Shown in pieces: positions 1 through 8,503 of a DNA stretch of 64,000 nt (position 1 is its first letter; every line of letters begins with the position of its first letter). Origin of the DNA: Ensifer sp. LC163 (GTDB lineage Bacteria; Pseudomonadota; Alphaproteobacteria; Rhizobiales; Rhizobiaceae); NCBI RefSeq assembly GCF_001695855.1, contig NZ_MBSS01000012.1, positions 310,001 to 374,000 on the forward strand. The letters run 5' to 3'. Below the pieces are notes generated by a model, which saw only the letters and a program-made list of their open reading frames with translations, did not search any database and was not told the origin of the DNA. The position numbers were made by a program, and so were the translations under genes.

Positions 1-135
1 AAAAAACTCGCAAAATTTGTTCACGTATCGTTCTTGTTGTGGCCGCCGCCTATATATAAGGAGTGGCGTTAGGCGTAGGCGGACGCCGTTTCACGACATG
101 CGGCTTATTGAAACCTCGATCGAGGAAGAAAGCGC

Positions 136-570
136 ATGTCCGACAATAGCTACCTAGAATCATCAATCTGCATTCGCCTCGCGACCATCCATCAGCCCAC
201 GAAAAAAGGCTTTGCCGGAACGGGGCAATCGCGACGGCGGGAGAAATCGAGCGCCGCCGCGATCGCCAAGTCCATCGTGGCCGGGGTGCGCGTCAATCAT
301 CGCATTGAGCGTGCTGGTGTTTCCATCGACGATGCTGAGCTCATCAAGCTCTTGGCGACTGCGCTATGGAATGTGCCGGAAGGACTAGCGACGGACATGG
401 TCGGTATCGACGCCAACAAGAGAGAAGCTGCGCGGGAAGCAATTGCGCGAACCTTGTTCGTCGCTCTGACCGACAACTACACGTGCACCTTTTTCCAGCC
501 GGAACATCATGGCATGAAGGAATCGCTTGCGAACGTGCCAGGCTCCGCTTTCTATTCGCGCCGAAGCTGA
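136..570 (+). CDS. Hypothetical protein, 144 aa
   Basis: I do not recognise this family. The start is supported by a GAGGAAG ribosome-binding site about 7 nt upstream, and an AT-rich TATATATAAG run at 51-60 could be its -10 region. The product is basic and lysine/arginine-rich near the N-terminus (residues 20-50), has no evident signal peptide or membrane segment, and is predicted helical in the middle. It stands alone, upstream of an acyltransferase gene and in the same direction, about 400 bases away. Whether it belongs to the prophage or to the host is not clear. Confidence 0.5.
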   Translation: MSDNSYLESSICIRLATIHQPTKKGFAGTGQSRRREKSSAAAIAKSIVAGVRVNHRIERAGVSIDDAELIKLLATALWNVPEGLATDMVGIDANKREAAREAIARTLFVALTDNYTCTFFQPEHHGMKESLANVPGSAFYSRRS

Positions 571-976
571 GCAACGATGCAGAGATCGAGGACGTCAGCG
601 TGTCCGCCAGCTCGCGCAGACCCGTGAACGATGGATGTCGGAGCTTTCCGTCCTCCGTCCATGCGCGATATGCCGCCGCGCAAACACCGCGCCCTTTCGC
701 TTTAGCGACACTGCCGGCTGATCGGTCCTGATCTGATCGAGCAGCTTGACCGTTTCCTGATTGCTCCAGCCGCCCCGCAGCCATCGACGTAAACTAGCCC
801 TCGCCTTTGCGTGCTGCCAGCAGCAGACGACCGATTGCGCCAGGGATGGTCAATAATGTTGTCCAACAGAAGCCTGAGGCTCGATGGCCGCCCACGCCCA
901 TCATCTGCGTTTTCAGACAATCGTTGCCAACCAGATACAGACGCCTTGCGCAATTTGCGTTAGGCGGCGGGGAACA
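571..976. other. Gap without a convincing gene
   Basis: Several overlapping open frames exist on both strands, but none has a good ribosome-binding site or recognisable protein features. Reading frames that run into the acyltransferase from about 884 look like upstream extension rather than coding sequence. Confidence 0.4.
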
Positions 977-2962
977 ATGCAGTGTTGCAGGGGGCATATC
1001 GTGCACTATAGAGCTGAGGTTGATGGCCTGCGCGCATTGGCGGTCATCCCGGTGGTCTTGTTCCACGCGGGCATCGCTTCCTTTTCTGGCGGCTTCATAG
1101 GAGTAGACATCTTTTTTGTGATCAGCGGCTACCTGATCACCGCGAAGATCTATTCCGATCTCGAACGCGGGACGTTCGATCTCTGGGACTTCTACGAACG
1201 CCGAGCACGCCGAATTTTGCCGCTGTTGATCGTGGTTCTCGCGGTGTCGATACCGGTCTTCCACCTTATTCTTGTTCCCAGCGATTATTCCCGCTTCGTC
1301 AGAAGTGCCATCTCGTCACTGCAACTGACATCGGACATCTTTTTCCGGCAGTCCGGGGGGTACTTTGATGCCGTTGATCATCCCAGACCTCTGCTCCATA
1401 CGTGGAGCTTGTCGATCGAAGAAAAATACTACATCGCGTTTCCCCTGATTTTCGCGCTGGTCTTTCGGAAGCATCGCAGCCAGCTTGCTCGCACAATGCT
1501 GGCGGCCGCGGCCATTTTCTTCGCAGTCTCTATTTTCTTCACCGTCACGAAGCCGACGGGCGCCTACTACATGTTCTTCGCCCGCATCTGGGAGATACTG
1601 GCGGGCGCGGCTATTGTCGTTGTCGGGGCTGACGCTCGTTTTTCGGCGTCCTGCAGGATGCTGAAGGAACTCGCCGGGTGGATGTCCATCGCTGCGATAT
1701 CGGTGGCGTTTTGGGCTTACGACGAGCACCTTGTTTATCCTGGCATGTACGCGCTGGTGCCGGTTCTAGGAACCTGTGCGCTAATAGTTTCGGCGACGCC
1801 AGGCACATCGCTCCACGCACTATTCACCTGGCGTCCATTGGTGTTCATAGGGATGTTGAGCTACAGCATCTACATGTGGCACCAGCCTGTCATCGTGGCT
1901 GCCGAAGAGCGCGGCTTGTTCGATGGATGGGCCCAAATCGCTGTGCTTCTAGTGATTCTGGCCCTTTCAGTCGCGTCGTGGGCATTCGTTGAACAACCCT
2001 TCCGCCGAAAGTCATCGGTTGGAAGGAAGCCGTTTTTTGTCGCAAGCGTTTTCTCGCTGGTCGCTGTAGTTTCGGCGGCGAAGTACACAGGATCGCTTTC
2101 AGAAGAACGCGTCGCAGGACTGATGCCGCGCGAAACGACCGAACTTCAGATGGGCGATAAATGTTTTCTTTTGGACGCGAAAAACTCGGTATTCTCTGAG
2201 ACCTGTAGGCTCACAACCGACACCCGGCCGCGTGTCCTGCTCGTTGGGGACTCTCACTCAGCAAGCATCTTTCCGGCATTGAAATCGTATGCCGATAAGG
2301 CAGGTTTCGAACTAAAACTAATGTCTGCAGCATATTGCTTGCCGCTCGCGACAGCGTTTCCGGAGAATCGATCCGAGACAGCGACACCTAGATGCGCGGA
2401 GATCAATAGGCAGATCATCACAGAAATTGAGGCCAAGAAACCTGATTTGGTGGTGCTGGCGGCTTACATGTTCCAGTGGTCGGCGAAGGCTGGCGTTGCA
2501 CAAGTAGATGAGCGCTGGACGTACGAGGGCTACTATCACGATTTCCTCATGTCACTCGCCGATCTTGCACGGTCTACACCGGTCCTAGTCATCGGACAGT
2601 TGCCAATTTGGAAGAAGTCGCTTCCTGATCTGGTTGCACTCGATGCGGGTGTCCGAAACATACCACTCTCAGATCTAACTCAGTACGATAGCGCCGGTCT
2701 CGCTTCCGGGTTGCTCCCCTTCGACGCCACTTACCGGCGCGATGTCACCAATGGTGGAGCGCGATATGTTTCCGTTATCGATGGCATCTGCAGATCCGGT
2801 AAGTGTCCTCGCTACACCAAGGCGAGCGATGGGAAGCTCGAGCTAACCACATTCGACTACGGCCACCTTTCGGAAGCAGGCGGTGACCTGACTGTATCGG
2901 CGGTGATAGCGCCAGCAATACAAGAAACCTTCAACGTTAAACTCACCGCCTCCGAAGACTAG
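977..2962 (+). CDS. OafA/YrhL-type membrane O-acyltransferase with C-terminal SGNH domain
   Basis: The N-terminal ~360 residues are an acyltransferase-3 domain with about ten membrane helices. It opens with the typical HYRAEVDGLRALAV motif, carries GVDIFFVISGYLI, FYERRARRILP and an HTWSLSIEEKYY block, and ends in SWAFVEQPFRRK. A periplasmic SGNH hydrolase-like domain follows, with LLVGDSHSASIFPAL as block I and a distal FDYGHLSEAG block. Such proteins transfer acetyl groups to O-antigen or other surface polysaccharide. I chose the ATG at 977 (GGGGA upstream); a GTG at 1,001 preceded by GGGGG would give a start closer to family members. As prophage cargo it would act as a serotype-conversion gene that alters phage receptors; that role is inference. 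Confidence 0.85.
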   Translation: MQCCRGHIVHYRAEVDGLRALAVIPVVLFHAGIASFSGGFIGVDIFFVISGYLITAKIYSDLERGTFDLWDFYERRARRILPLLIVVLAVSIPVFHLILVPSDYSRFVRSAISSLQLTSDIFFRQSGGYFDAVDHPRPLLHTWSLSIEEKYYIAFPLIFALVFRKHRSQLARTMLAAAAIFFAVSIFFTVTKPTGAYYMFFARIWEILAGAAIVVVGADARFSASCRMLKELAGWMSIAAISVAFWAYDEHLVYPGMYALVPVLGTCALIVSATPGTSLHALFTWRPLVFIGMLSYSIYMWHQPVIVAAEERGLFDGWAQIAVLLVILALSVASWAFVEQPFRRKSSVGRKPFFVASVFSLVAVVSAAKYTGSLSEERVAGLMPRETTELQMGDKCFLLDAKNSVFSETCRLTTDTRPRVLLVGDSHSASIFPALKSYADKAGFELKLMSAAYCLPLATAFPENRSETATPRCAEINRQIITEIEAKKPDLVVLAAYMFQWSAKAGVAQVDERWTYEGYYHDFLMSLADLARSTPVLVIGQLPIWKKSLPDLVALDAGVRNIPLSDLTQYDSAGLASGLLPFDATYRRDVTNGGARYVSVIDGICRSGKCPRYTKASDGKLELTTFDYGHLSEAGGDLTVSAVIAPAIQETFNVKLTASED

Positions 2963-3026
2963 AATTTTGGGCCGTGCATCGAAAGCGCCAGCGAACACAT
3001 TTGCCCCAACCCAATGTCGCGTTACT

Positions 3027-3055
3027 CGGCCCCTTCTGCAGGGGCCGTTTCTTTT
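3027..3055 (+). terminator. Rho-independent terminator after the acyltransferase
   Basis: An 8-bp stem CGGCCCCT/AGGGGCCG with a 5-nt loop is followed by TTTCTTTT. It lies 65 bases past the acyltransferase stop and separates it from the convergent deaminase gene. Confidence 0.85.
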
Positions 3056-3073
3056 GGGTAGAACGAGATCGCG

Positions 3074-4609
3074 TCAATCAGTTACAGGCGTCACCTCGGT
3101 CGGGAATATCTCAGTTATCGATTTTGCCGCGGGCAGCTTCTCATTGAATATTTCAATGATTTCAGATTCTCGCCGTCCGTACCAAGGCGCCATAATTGAA
3201 ATGAATGGGCGAGCCTCGCCCTTGTGGTAAGGTTCAAATTCACCACCGCTCTTTCGCTTCTTGCGGTAGAAGAATTCGCGATAGCGGCGTGGTGTGATGC
3301 CAAAAAATGGAACAAACTCAACAGCAGGGTACGTGGAATATTTGCCGCGGGAGGTGCCCTCAATGCTTACAGCGTCAGAATGAAGATCCGATGTTAGGCT
3401 CTTGGGATAAGGCTCTAGGAAAACGAGCTTCCGCAGCCCACTCGCGACAATGTGTTTTGAACACATATGGCAGGGAAAAGTCGTGCAATACAAAGTCCCC
3501 CCCGCCACACTTATCCCCAATCTAGCGGCATCGCTTAGCGCTGACATCTCTGCATGCACTATTCTGCCGTACTCAAGCGCATCCATGAACTGACTGGCGT
3601 CTAGCTGCTTTTTCGTATCGGGCTTGAGCTCGAATTCTTTCCCTAAAACGATCTCAAGCACCTCATTCAACAGCTCCGTTTTTCGAGCGTCGTTACTGTC
3701 GCTTCCTAATTTGAACTCGCGGGCATCGAATGGATCGTCACACCAGTATGTACCGCCACCGGCTTTTGGAACTTCGTTTGCACCTAAGCTGGCGACTTCC
3801 CCGCTCGCACGAAAAATCGCGGCTCCAACCTGACGGGATAGGTCTAGACTTCGAAGCGCTGCAGAGTGAGCGAGGTACATGCCGTATTCTAGGCGGTTGG
3901 GCGAATACCCATTGTTCTGAAAGAGAAGCTCCACAAATCTCTCAACCTGCAGAGGCACGTTGTTCAGGTCATCAAAGATATCAGCATTGATGACTACGTC
4001 GGCAAGCTGGAATATTTTCCCGACTTTTTGACCGTGCTGAACTGCTAGCTCGTCCTCGTCGATAACGACGAGTTTCTCCGCCCTATCCCTGTAGGAGTTC
4101 TTGTCTCGTTTTTTTTCATCGCGTGCCATGACTTGCGATAAGTGATCGACCCGAATGTCCCGCGCGGAGTAAATAGACAGCTGCAGGAAGCAGGCACCGT
4201 AAACTTCGCGGAGCAGCTCAAGCTCATCCTCGGTCTTCAACTGGTCGACAATATATGCCTTCTGGGAAAATTGCTGATCGCCAGATTGACGGAAAAACGC
4301 AATCTCAGAAATGGCTAGCGCAGCCAGAAAAGCGTTTCCAAACGTTTTCCTAAGATAGTCACCGAAGCTGATGTATGTGCTCACTCGATCGAAACGAGAA
4401 GCAGATCTAAGGCCGGAATATTGGAGCCGTCGAGCGAGTTCCTGGAACCGATCTGAAATCTTTATATGGCAGACATCGTAGCCTTTTGCAGTCAGCTGGC
4501 CTTTCAGCTCTGCAATGGTTGCAGCAATATTTGTGCCCACCGGTGACACAATCCCAAAGACAATTTCTGGATATTTAATTTCAGTACGCGGAAACGAGTG
4601 GGTGGTCAT
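3074..4609 (-). CDS. avcD: AvcD-like anti-phage deoxycytidylate deaminase (P-loop-like plus CDA domains)
   Basis: The protein has 511 aa in two parts. Residues ~15-235 form a nucleotide-kinase-like domain that opens with GIVSPVGTNIA (19-29), the modified P-loop typical of AvcD/DcdV proteins. Residues ~245-420 are a zinc-dependent deaminase with HAE at 352-354 and PCHMC at 379-383. Known members deaminate dCMP/dCTP during infection, draining the dCTP pool and blocking phage replication; in Vibrio and E. coli an upstream RNA, AvcI, holds the enzyme inactive. The length and domain order fit the family. The gene is monocistronic, converges on the acyltransferase terminator and diverges from a small ORF at 4,682. 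The start is the first ATG; its ribosome-binding site is weak. It probably protects the lysogen from other phages. Confidence 0.85.
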   Translation of the reverse strand: MTTHSFPRTEIKYPEIVFGIVSPVGTNIAATIAELKGQLTAKGYDVCHIKISDRFQELARRLQYSGLRSASRFDRVSTYISFGDYLRKTFGNAFLAALAISEIAFFRQSGDQQFSQKAYIVDQLKTEDELELLREVYGACFLQLSIYSARDIRVDHLSQVMARDEKKRDKNSYRDRAEKLVVIDEDELAVQHGQKVGKIFQLADVVINADIFDDLNNVPLQVERFVELLFQNNGYSPNRLEYGMYLAHSAALRSLDLSRQVGAAIFRASGEVASLGANEVPKAGGGTYWCDDPFDAREFKLGSDSNDARKTELLNEVLEIVLGKEFELKPDTKKQLDASQFMDALEYGRIVHAEMSALSDAARLGISVAGGTLYCTTFPCHMCSKHIVASGLRKLVFLEPYPKSLTSDLHSDAVSIEGTSRGKYSTYPAVEFVPFFGITPRRYREFFYRKKRKSGGEFEPYHKGEARPFISIMAPWYGRRESEIIEIFNEKLPAAKSITEIFPTEVTPVTD

Positions 4610-4637
4610 ATCGTTATCGTTTTGTTAATGATTGGAG

Positions 4638-4656
4638 CGTGAGATACGGACTCACG
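4638..4656. promoter_or_regulatory. Palindrome between the deaminase gene and the divergent small ORF
   Basis: CGTGAG and CTCACG flank a 7-nt centre in the 72-base divergent intergenic region. It could be an operator or a hairpin in the 5' leader of either transcript. Confidence 0.35.
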
Positions 4657-4681
4657 ATGGCACCAAAAATCAGGGAAGACA

Positions 4682-4855
4682 ATGCAACCGAAGCCGGAGA
4701 AACAAGCTTCCGCCCAAGAAGTTCGTCAGGATAAGTCGTTGCTAGATCAGCTTGGCACGCTCGCGAAGCAGAACAAAGCAGCTTATGAGAACGCTTTGGA
4801 TGATTTTCGCAGTTCCTATGCGCTTCAGCATACGATCAGTTTTTCGGATAAATGA
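4682..4855 (+). CDS. Small hydrophilic protein, 57 aa, divergent from the deaminase
   Basis: This is an open frame from ATG (AGGGAAG just upstream) to TGA, followed 25 bases later by a strong terminator. The product begins MQPKPEKQ, is charged and helical in character, and lacks Cys or a signal peptide; I recognise no family. An overlapping 25-codon frame starts slightly upstream. Because it is divergent from the AvcD-like gene and has its own terminator, this transcript is a candidate partner or an unrelated phage gene. It does not sit on the same strand as the deaminase, unlike known AvcI RNAs. Confidence 0.5.
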   Translation: MQPKPEKQASAQEVRQDKSLLDQLGTLAKQNKAAYENALDDFRSSYALQHTISFSDK

Positions 4856-4880
4856 GTAAGGTCCGTCTGAGATACCAAAG

Positions 4881-4904
4881 AACCCCGCTTCGGCGGGGTT
4901 TTTA
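4881..4904 (+). terminator. Rho-independent terminator
   Basis: A 7-bp stem ACCCCGC/GCGGGGT with a stable TTCG tetraloop is followed by TTTTTAG. It ends the small rightward transcript and faces the end of the leftward lysis operon at 4,940. Confidence 0.9.
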
Positions 4905-4939
4905 GTTTGTGCAATTAATTGCAAGAATTGTCTGGCGAC

Positions 4940-5314
4940 TCATATTCTTCCGAGAAGCGCGAACCCGACGCGCCGGATCGCCTCGGCGAAGCTCACACCG
5001 AGTGCCGTTGCAGCAATGCCGGTCACCCCGAGCGCACCGATACCCATCAATTTCCAGCGCCTCACTTCCTCTGTCACTGGCTTCATTTCGACGACATCCG
5101 CAACGACGGCGGCAGTGGACGATTCGAGAAGACCGACCCGGCCCACAAGCTCGTCCATGCGGCGGTGAACAGTCGCACGACTTTCGGTCGCCCTGTCCTC
5201 CGCGCGGTCGGCGCCCTCCTCGATTCGGCGCATTGTGTCCTGCAAGGCGCGCATTCCTGCTGCCAATTCGCCTAGCTGGCGATGGACCGCCGCCGCTGTT
5301 TCAATAGCTGCCAT
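4940..5314 (-). CDS. Coiled-coil protein with C-terminal membrane helix (DUF1515-like), possible holin
   Basis: The protein has 124 aa. Residues ~1-95 are strongly helical and heptad-like; residues ~98-120 form one hydrophobic segment (GIGALGVTGIAATALGV). The start ATG overlaps the TAA of the upstream outer-spanin gene (TAATG). As the last gene of a lysis operon with endolysin and spanins, it may supply the missing holin or pinholin function, or anchor the lysis complex. The DUF1515 resemblance is by eye. Confidence 0.6.
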   Translation of the reverse strand: MAAIETAAAVHRQLGELAAGMRALQDTMRRIEEGADRAEDRATESRATVHRRMDELVGRVGLLESSTAAVVADVVEMKPVTEEVRRWKLMGIGALGVTGIAATALGVSFAEAIRRVGFALLGRI

Positions 5315-5559
5315 TATTGCCCCTCCCCGTGCCTCAGGCATTCCGCATTCGTCCAGACGCCGCCGGCGCAAAGGCCGACGACTGTCCGGTCTATTTTCCG
5401 CTGATCTGCCTGCGTCGCCCCTCGCGCGCCGACCAGGTCAGTGCCGACCACCCTCCGGAGCCCGTCGACACTTGCCGGCGCCGAACTTCCACACGCCGCC
5501 CCGAGCGATACATAGGTCATAACTAGAGCGAGCATCGCCCGCGGAATGTGCCGCCGCAT
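5314..5559 (-). CDS. Outer-membrane spanin (Rz1-like)
   Basis: The protein has 81 aa, with an N-terminal signal-like segment ending in LGAAC, a loose lipobox with the cysteine at about residue 23, then a short hydrophilic tail. The first ~120 bases overlap the inner-spanin gene in a different frame, the classical embedded Rz/Rz1 arrangement. It would span the periplasm with its partner and fuse inner and outer membranes in the last step of lysis. The lipobox is not perfect, so the lipoprotein assignment rests partly on gene order. Confidence 0.6.
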   Translation of the reverse strand: MRRHIPRAMLALVMTYVSLGAACGSSAPASVDGLRRVVGTDLVGARGATQADQRKIDRTVVGLCAGGVWTNAECLRHGEGQ

Positions 5560-5680
5560 TGTTCTGCCTTTCGATTGCGTTGGTTACCGAGCGGGCGCCG
5601 CCCGCCCGAAGTTCGAGGACGGTCCAGGTGACGGCGGCGAGCACGAGCGCGCCGCCGAGGATCTTCGGCCAGGCGATCAT
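5438..5680 (-). CDS. Inner-membrane spanin (Rz-like)
   Basis: The protein has 80 aa. One N-terminal transmembrane helix (residues ~5-25) is followed by a polar helical periplasmic region and two cysteines near the C-terminus. It starts on an ATGA overlap with the endolysin stop and overlaps the Rz1-like gene for ~120 bases. Size, topology and position fit an i-spanin. Confidence 0.65.
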   Translation of the reverse strand: MIAWPKILGGALVLAAVTWTVLELRAGGARSVTNAIERQNNAAAHSAGDARSSYDLCIARGGVWKFGAGKCRRAPEGGRH

Positions 5681-6330
5681 GCTGGATCGAGCCGATTGCG
5701 GATGAAGAGGAAGGCGCCGATGGCGAAGGCGACGACGAGGATCGCGGCCAGCGCCCACTGCAGCGGACCATTGCCGGTGAACGCGAAGGCGACCGTCGAG
5801 AGGATGCCCGCCGCCCAACTGACGTTTTCCTTCGTCACGACTTCCGGCGCCTTCGGTGTGGCCGGCTGCGTGTTGGTGGAAACGAACTCGCCCTGCGCCC
5901 AAAGGCCTGCCTCGGCCGATCGACGGTTGACGAGGCCCTTGATGCGCCTGCCGCCGGCATTGACCCACTTCATCAGTTCGGCCGGCACGGCGTCATAGTC
6001 GCCGGCGTTCAACTTTTTCAGCAGGGTCGACGAGTGTAGCTTGCCGGTGTTGAAATCAAAGGAGACAAGCACCGCGTGCTGGTTGTCCGTCAGCGGCACT
6101 TTGACCAGGCGCGAGACCCGCTCTTCGAACGTGGCAAGATCCGCCAGCAGGATCGGTTCGGCCTCTGCCTCGGTGATGACCATGTTCGGCTTTACGGTCG
6201 GCGCGCCTGCAGCACTGGTGTGGCCATAGCCGACGGTCCAGATGCCGCCGACATCCCTGTAGGCCTTCGTCTTAAAGCCTTCCCACTGCTTGACGAGCGC
6301 AAGCCCCGCCGCGTTGATGCGTCGATTCAT
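5677..6330 (-). CDS. Endolysin, GH24 lysozyme with C-terminal membrane segments
   Basis: The T4-lysozyme catalytic triad spacing is present: Glu17, Asp26 and Thr32 in WEGFKTKAYRD...GGIWTVGYGHT. The core ends near residue 150. The C-terminal ~60 residues add two hydrophobic segments (around SWAAGILSTVAFAF and ALAAILVVAFAIGAFLFI), so the enzyme is probably membrane-tethered or carries a fused holin-like tail. The ATG at 6,330 has AGGTGA upstream; a GTG three codons earlier is possible. It cleaves peptidoglycan at the end of the lytic cycle. Confidence 0.9.
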   Translation of the reverse strand: MNRRINAAGLALVKQWEGFKTKAYRDVGGIWTVGYGHTSAAGAPTVKPNMVITEAEAEPILLADLATFEERVSRLVKVPLTDNQHAVLVSFDFNTGKLHSSTLLKKLNAGDYDAVPAELMKWVNAGGRRIKGLVNRRSAEAGLWAQGEFVSTNTQPATPKAPEVVTKENVSWAAGILSTVAFAFTGNGPLQWALAAILVVAFAIGAFLFIRNRLDPA

Positions 6331-6357
6331 AATTGTCACCTAATTGTTTGATTGGAA

Positions 6358-6837
6358 TTAGAGATTGACCGCAGCGAGCCACATGGCGTCGATCTGGGTA
6401 TCATTCAGGCCGAGCGCGGCGCCAACGGTCGCGATCAGCGGGTGCATGCGATTGAAGGTCGTCGCATATTCCCATTCGATTTTGGCGGTCTCTTTCGCTG
6501 TACCATCGGGCATGGTGTCGATCGCCTGTGTCACCTGTGCTGGCGCGTATCCGCCGGCGACCAGGCCGAGGCGGAATTGCCTTGCCGTGAGCGACGGCAT
6601 GTGCTTACGAATTTCTTCGGGGGTTGGTGGGGTGTAAGGCCCGATAGGAAAGCTGGGGTTATCAGCCAACCACTGCCGAATGGTCGGGTTCAGTCCAAAA
6701 TCGTCGTCCGGCCGTGAGTAGTATTCACAGTCATACCTGTCGCCGTGCATATCAGTGATGTTGCAAGTCACCATGTAAACACCCTGCTCGGGTGTCGCGG
6801 TGACGCTGTGAATTTCATTGAGTGCAAGTGTCATCAT
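6358..6837 (-). CDS. Tail fibre assembly protein-like
   Basis: The protein has 159 aa and starts on an ATGA overlap with the tail-fibre stop. The C-terminal half (EEIRKHMPSLTARQFRLGL through the final DAMWLAA) resembles the C-terminal helical domain common in rhizobial phage proteins encoded beside fibres. The N-terminal half is probably beta-rich. By position it is a fibre chaperone or fibre-tip attachment protein. Confidence 0.6.
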   Translation of the reverse strand: MMTLALNEIHSVTATPEQGVYMVTCNITDMHGDRYDCEYYSRPDDDFGLNPTIRQWLADNPSFPIGPYTPPTPEEIRKHMPSLTARQFRLGLVAGGYAPAQVTQAIDTMPDGTAKETAKIEWEYATTFNRMHPLIATVGAALGLNDTQIDAMWLAAVNL

Positions 6838-8225
6838 GCTGTCCTCTGCATCAAGGCGTAGTTTCCACTTTCTGTGCCCCGTGTACGCCATGTGCCAGCC
6901 AAAGCAGCGCCACTAGCATAGTTCAGATATTGCCAGTTTGATCCACTATCGATCCATACACCCTGTGCGACGTTACGCGCACCCGCAGCGGCGTTCGACC
7001 ACGCCAACACAAGATGCCCGATCGGGAAGTTGGTCTCCGCCGCGTTGCTGCCGGTGTAGACCTGCGCGAATGCGCTGGCGTGATAACCATCAACCGTATC
7101 GGCGTTGCCCGCGCCAGTTGCGTAGTTCACGTTGAAGTTGGATGGGTTGTAGACGTACATATTGACGCCGTCGTTCCCGCCCCAGAGCCAAGACGGCTGA
7201 CCGCCTTGACCGGACCAGTTCATGTTGAGATCACCCCCGCCAACCCGACGCGGATACGCCCGCCCATCGGTAGTGATCTTGCTGTTGAGAACGTTACTGA
7301 GATAGTTCCCAGCCCAAGGCATGTAGACGTTGCCGTCACCTTGGTAGATGGCGCCGCCAGTGATGGTTAGATTGCCGCCGATACCGAGACCGGCCGCCGG
7401 CATGCTGTAATTGGCACCGTCGTAGTGTAGATACCGCGAGCCCCCTCCAAGGAAAATGACGCCCGTCCCGTTCCCACGGCTGGCGGTGACGTCTCCTGTT
7501 GTCAATCCTGTGCTTGCAATCGGGCCAGCGACATCAAGCAAGCCATCGCTTTCTCTGAAAGTCACCGCCCTGACGAACGCCCCGGAGGAATTGTAGAGAT
7601 TGAGCCTTAGGGAGTTGTCGGTCACCTCGTTGTAGAGGAGCGCTCTATTTGTGCCGGCGGCGTTTCTAAACCAGATGTGCTTGTTGGAGTTATTATTGAA
7701 GACCAATTCTTGTCCTGAAGTCACGTAGCTTCCAGAAAGCTCAATTCTAGTCCCGACAACGGTCCCCGTGAACGTCTTCGCCGTCTGCGTCGTTGGCAAG
7801 CGAGCGTCCGCGATCGTACCTGTTGTCAGGTTGGTCGCGTTGTTCGCTCCGAGCGTCGCACGTGCCGCTGCCGCGTCCACGTCATCCAGCAGCGTTCGAG
7901 CAAATGGCGTCAGTGCGGTTGTGGCGTACACGTCCAACGCGGTCGTGTAGATAATCTGGTCAGCGACGGTCACCAGACCGGCGATCGACTGCAGGCCAGC
8001 GTCGTAAGCCTGGACATTGGTACCGACTTCGACGCCGAGCGCGGTTCGGGCGCCACTCGCCGACGTCGCACCGGTACCACCTGCCGTGACAGGACGGGCC
8101 GCATTGGCATCGGCCGCCAGATCGTCGATCAGTGTGTTGTAAGGCACGCTCTGGATTGTCGTATTCGGCACGCCTTTCGTGCCGGCCGGAGGGGTGTAGA
8201 CACCGCCAGTTCTGGGCATGGGCAT
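6834..8225 (-). CDS. Tail fibre / receptor-binding protein
   Basis: The protein has 463 aa. Gly/Ala/Thr-rich fibre repeats (ARPVTAGGTGATSASGARTALG and similar) occupy residues ~40-150, beta-rich distal repeats follow, and the C-terminus is a tip domain (FPIGHLVLAWSNAAAGARN...TWRTRGTESGNYALMQRTA) like those of phage fibre tips. The first ATG has GGAGAA immediately upstream; an ATG two codons on has better spacing. A terminator precedes the gene, so it needs its own promoter or readthrough. It probably determines host range. Confidence 0.8.
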   Translation of the reverse strand: MPMPRTGGVYTPPAGTKGVPNTTIQSVPYNTLIDDLAADANAARPVTAGGTGATSASGARTALGVEVGTNVQAYDAGLQSIAGLVTVADQIIYTTALDVYATTALTPFARTLLDDVDAAAARATLGANNATNLTTGTIADARLPTTQTAKTFTGTVVGTRIELSGSYVTSGQELVFNNNSNKHIWFRNAAGTNRALLYNEVTDNSLRLNLYNSSGAFVRAVTFRESDGLLDVAGPIASTGLTTGDVTASRGNGTGVIFLGGGSRYLHYDGANYSMPAAGLGIGGNLTITGGAIYQGDGNVYMPWAGNYLSNVLNSKITTDGRAYPRRVGGGDLNMNWSGQGGQPSWLWGGNDGVNMYVYNPSNFNVNYATGAGNADTVDGYHASAFAQVYTGSNAAETNFPIGHLVLAWSNAAAGARNVAQGVWIDSGSNWQYLNYASGAALAGTWRTRGTESGNYALMQRTA

Positions 8226-8233
8226 TTCTCCAT

Positions 8234-8265
8234 AGAAAAAGGCCCGGGCGATGAGCCCAGGCCTT
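8234..8265 (-). terminator. Rho-independent terminator upstream of the tail fibre gene
   Basis: Leftward stem AAGGCCTGGGC/GCCCGGGCCTT (one mismatch pair) is followed by TTTTTC on the minus strand. It ends the cassette containing the Ntn hydrolase gene and uncouples it from the fibre gene. Confidence 0.8.
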
Positions 8266-8290
8266 GAAGATTTCCGATGATGGAAGTGGA

Positions 8291-8485
8291 TTAGGAGGCG
8301 CGAGAAAGCGCCCGCTCTATGTCCTTGTCACTCGCATGATTGATTGTTTGGATGAACTCACGATACCGAGCTCGGCTTTCGCGAATGATCAGATCCCGAT
8401 CAGCCTGTTCCGGACGTTGAGCAGCGGTGGTCTTAGCAGTCTCACCATCCTTTGCAGGCCGTGTTGCTGTAGTCTGCCAACTCAT
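8291..8485 (-). CDS. Small helical protein, 64 aa
   Basis: The ATG has GGGAGAG six bases upstream and lies 18 bases after the Ntn hydrolase stop, so the two are probably co-transcribed. The product is charged, with a polar N-terminus rich in Thr, Ala, Lys and Gln and a C-terminal helix (RARYREFIQTINHASDKDIERAL). I recognise no family. It could be a partner of the hydrolase. Confidence 0.55.
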   Translation of the reverse strand: MSWQTTATRPAKDGETAKTTAAQRPEQADRDLIIRESRARYREFIQTINHASDKDIERALSRAS

Positions 8486-8503
8486 TGCACTCTCCCAAGT
8501 CTG

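Noticed and set aside
1-900. Left attachment site
   Set aside because: No segment matching the tRNA-Ser anticodon-arm core (CCCTTAGCAGGGG on the + strand) or a tRNA 3' half was found here.
4742-4924. 60-codon minus-strand frame upstream of the deaminase, considered as an AvcI-type locus
   Set aside because: It crosses a strong terminator and has no ribosome-binding site; nothing seen identifies an AvcI RNA, though one is not excluded.
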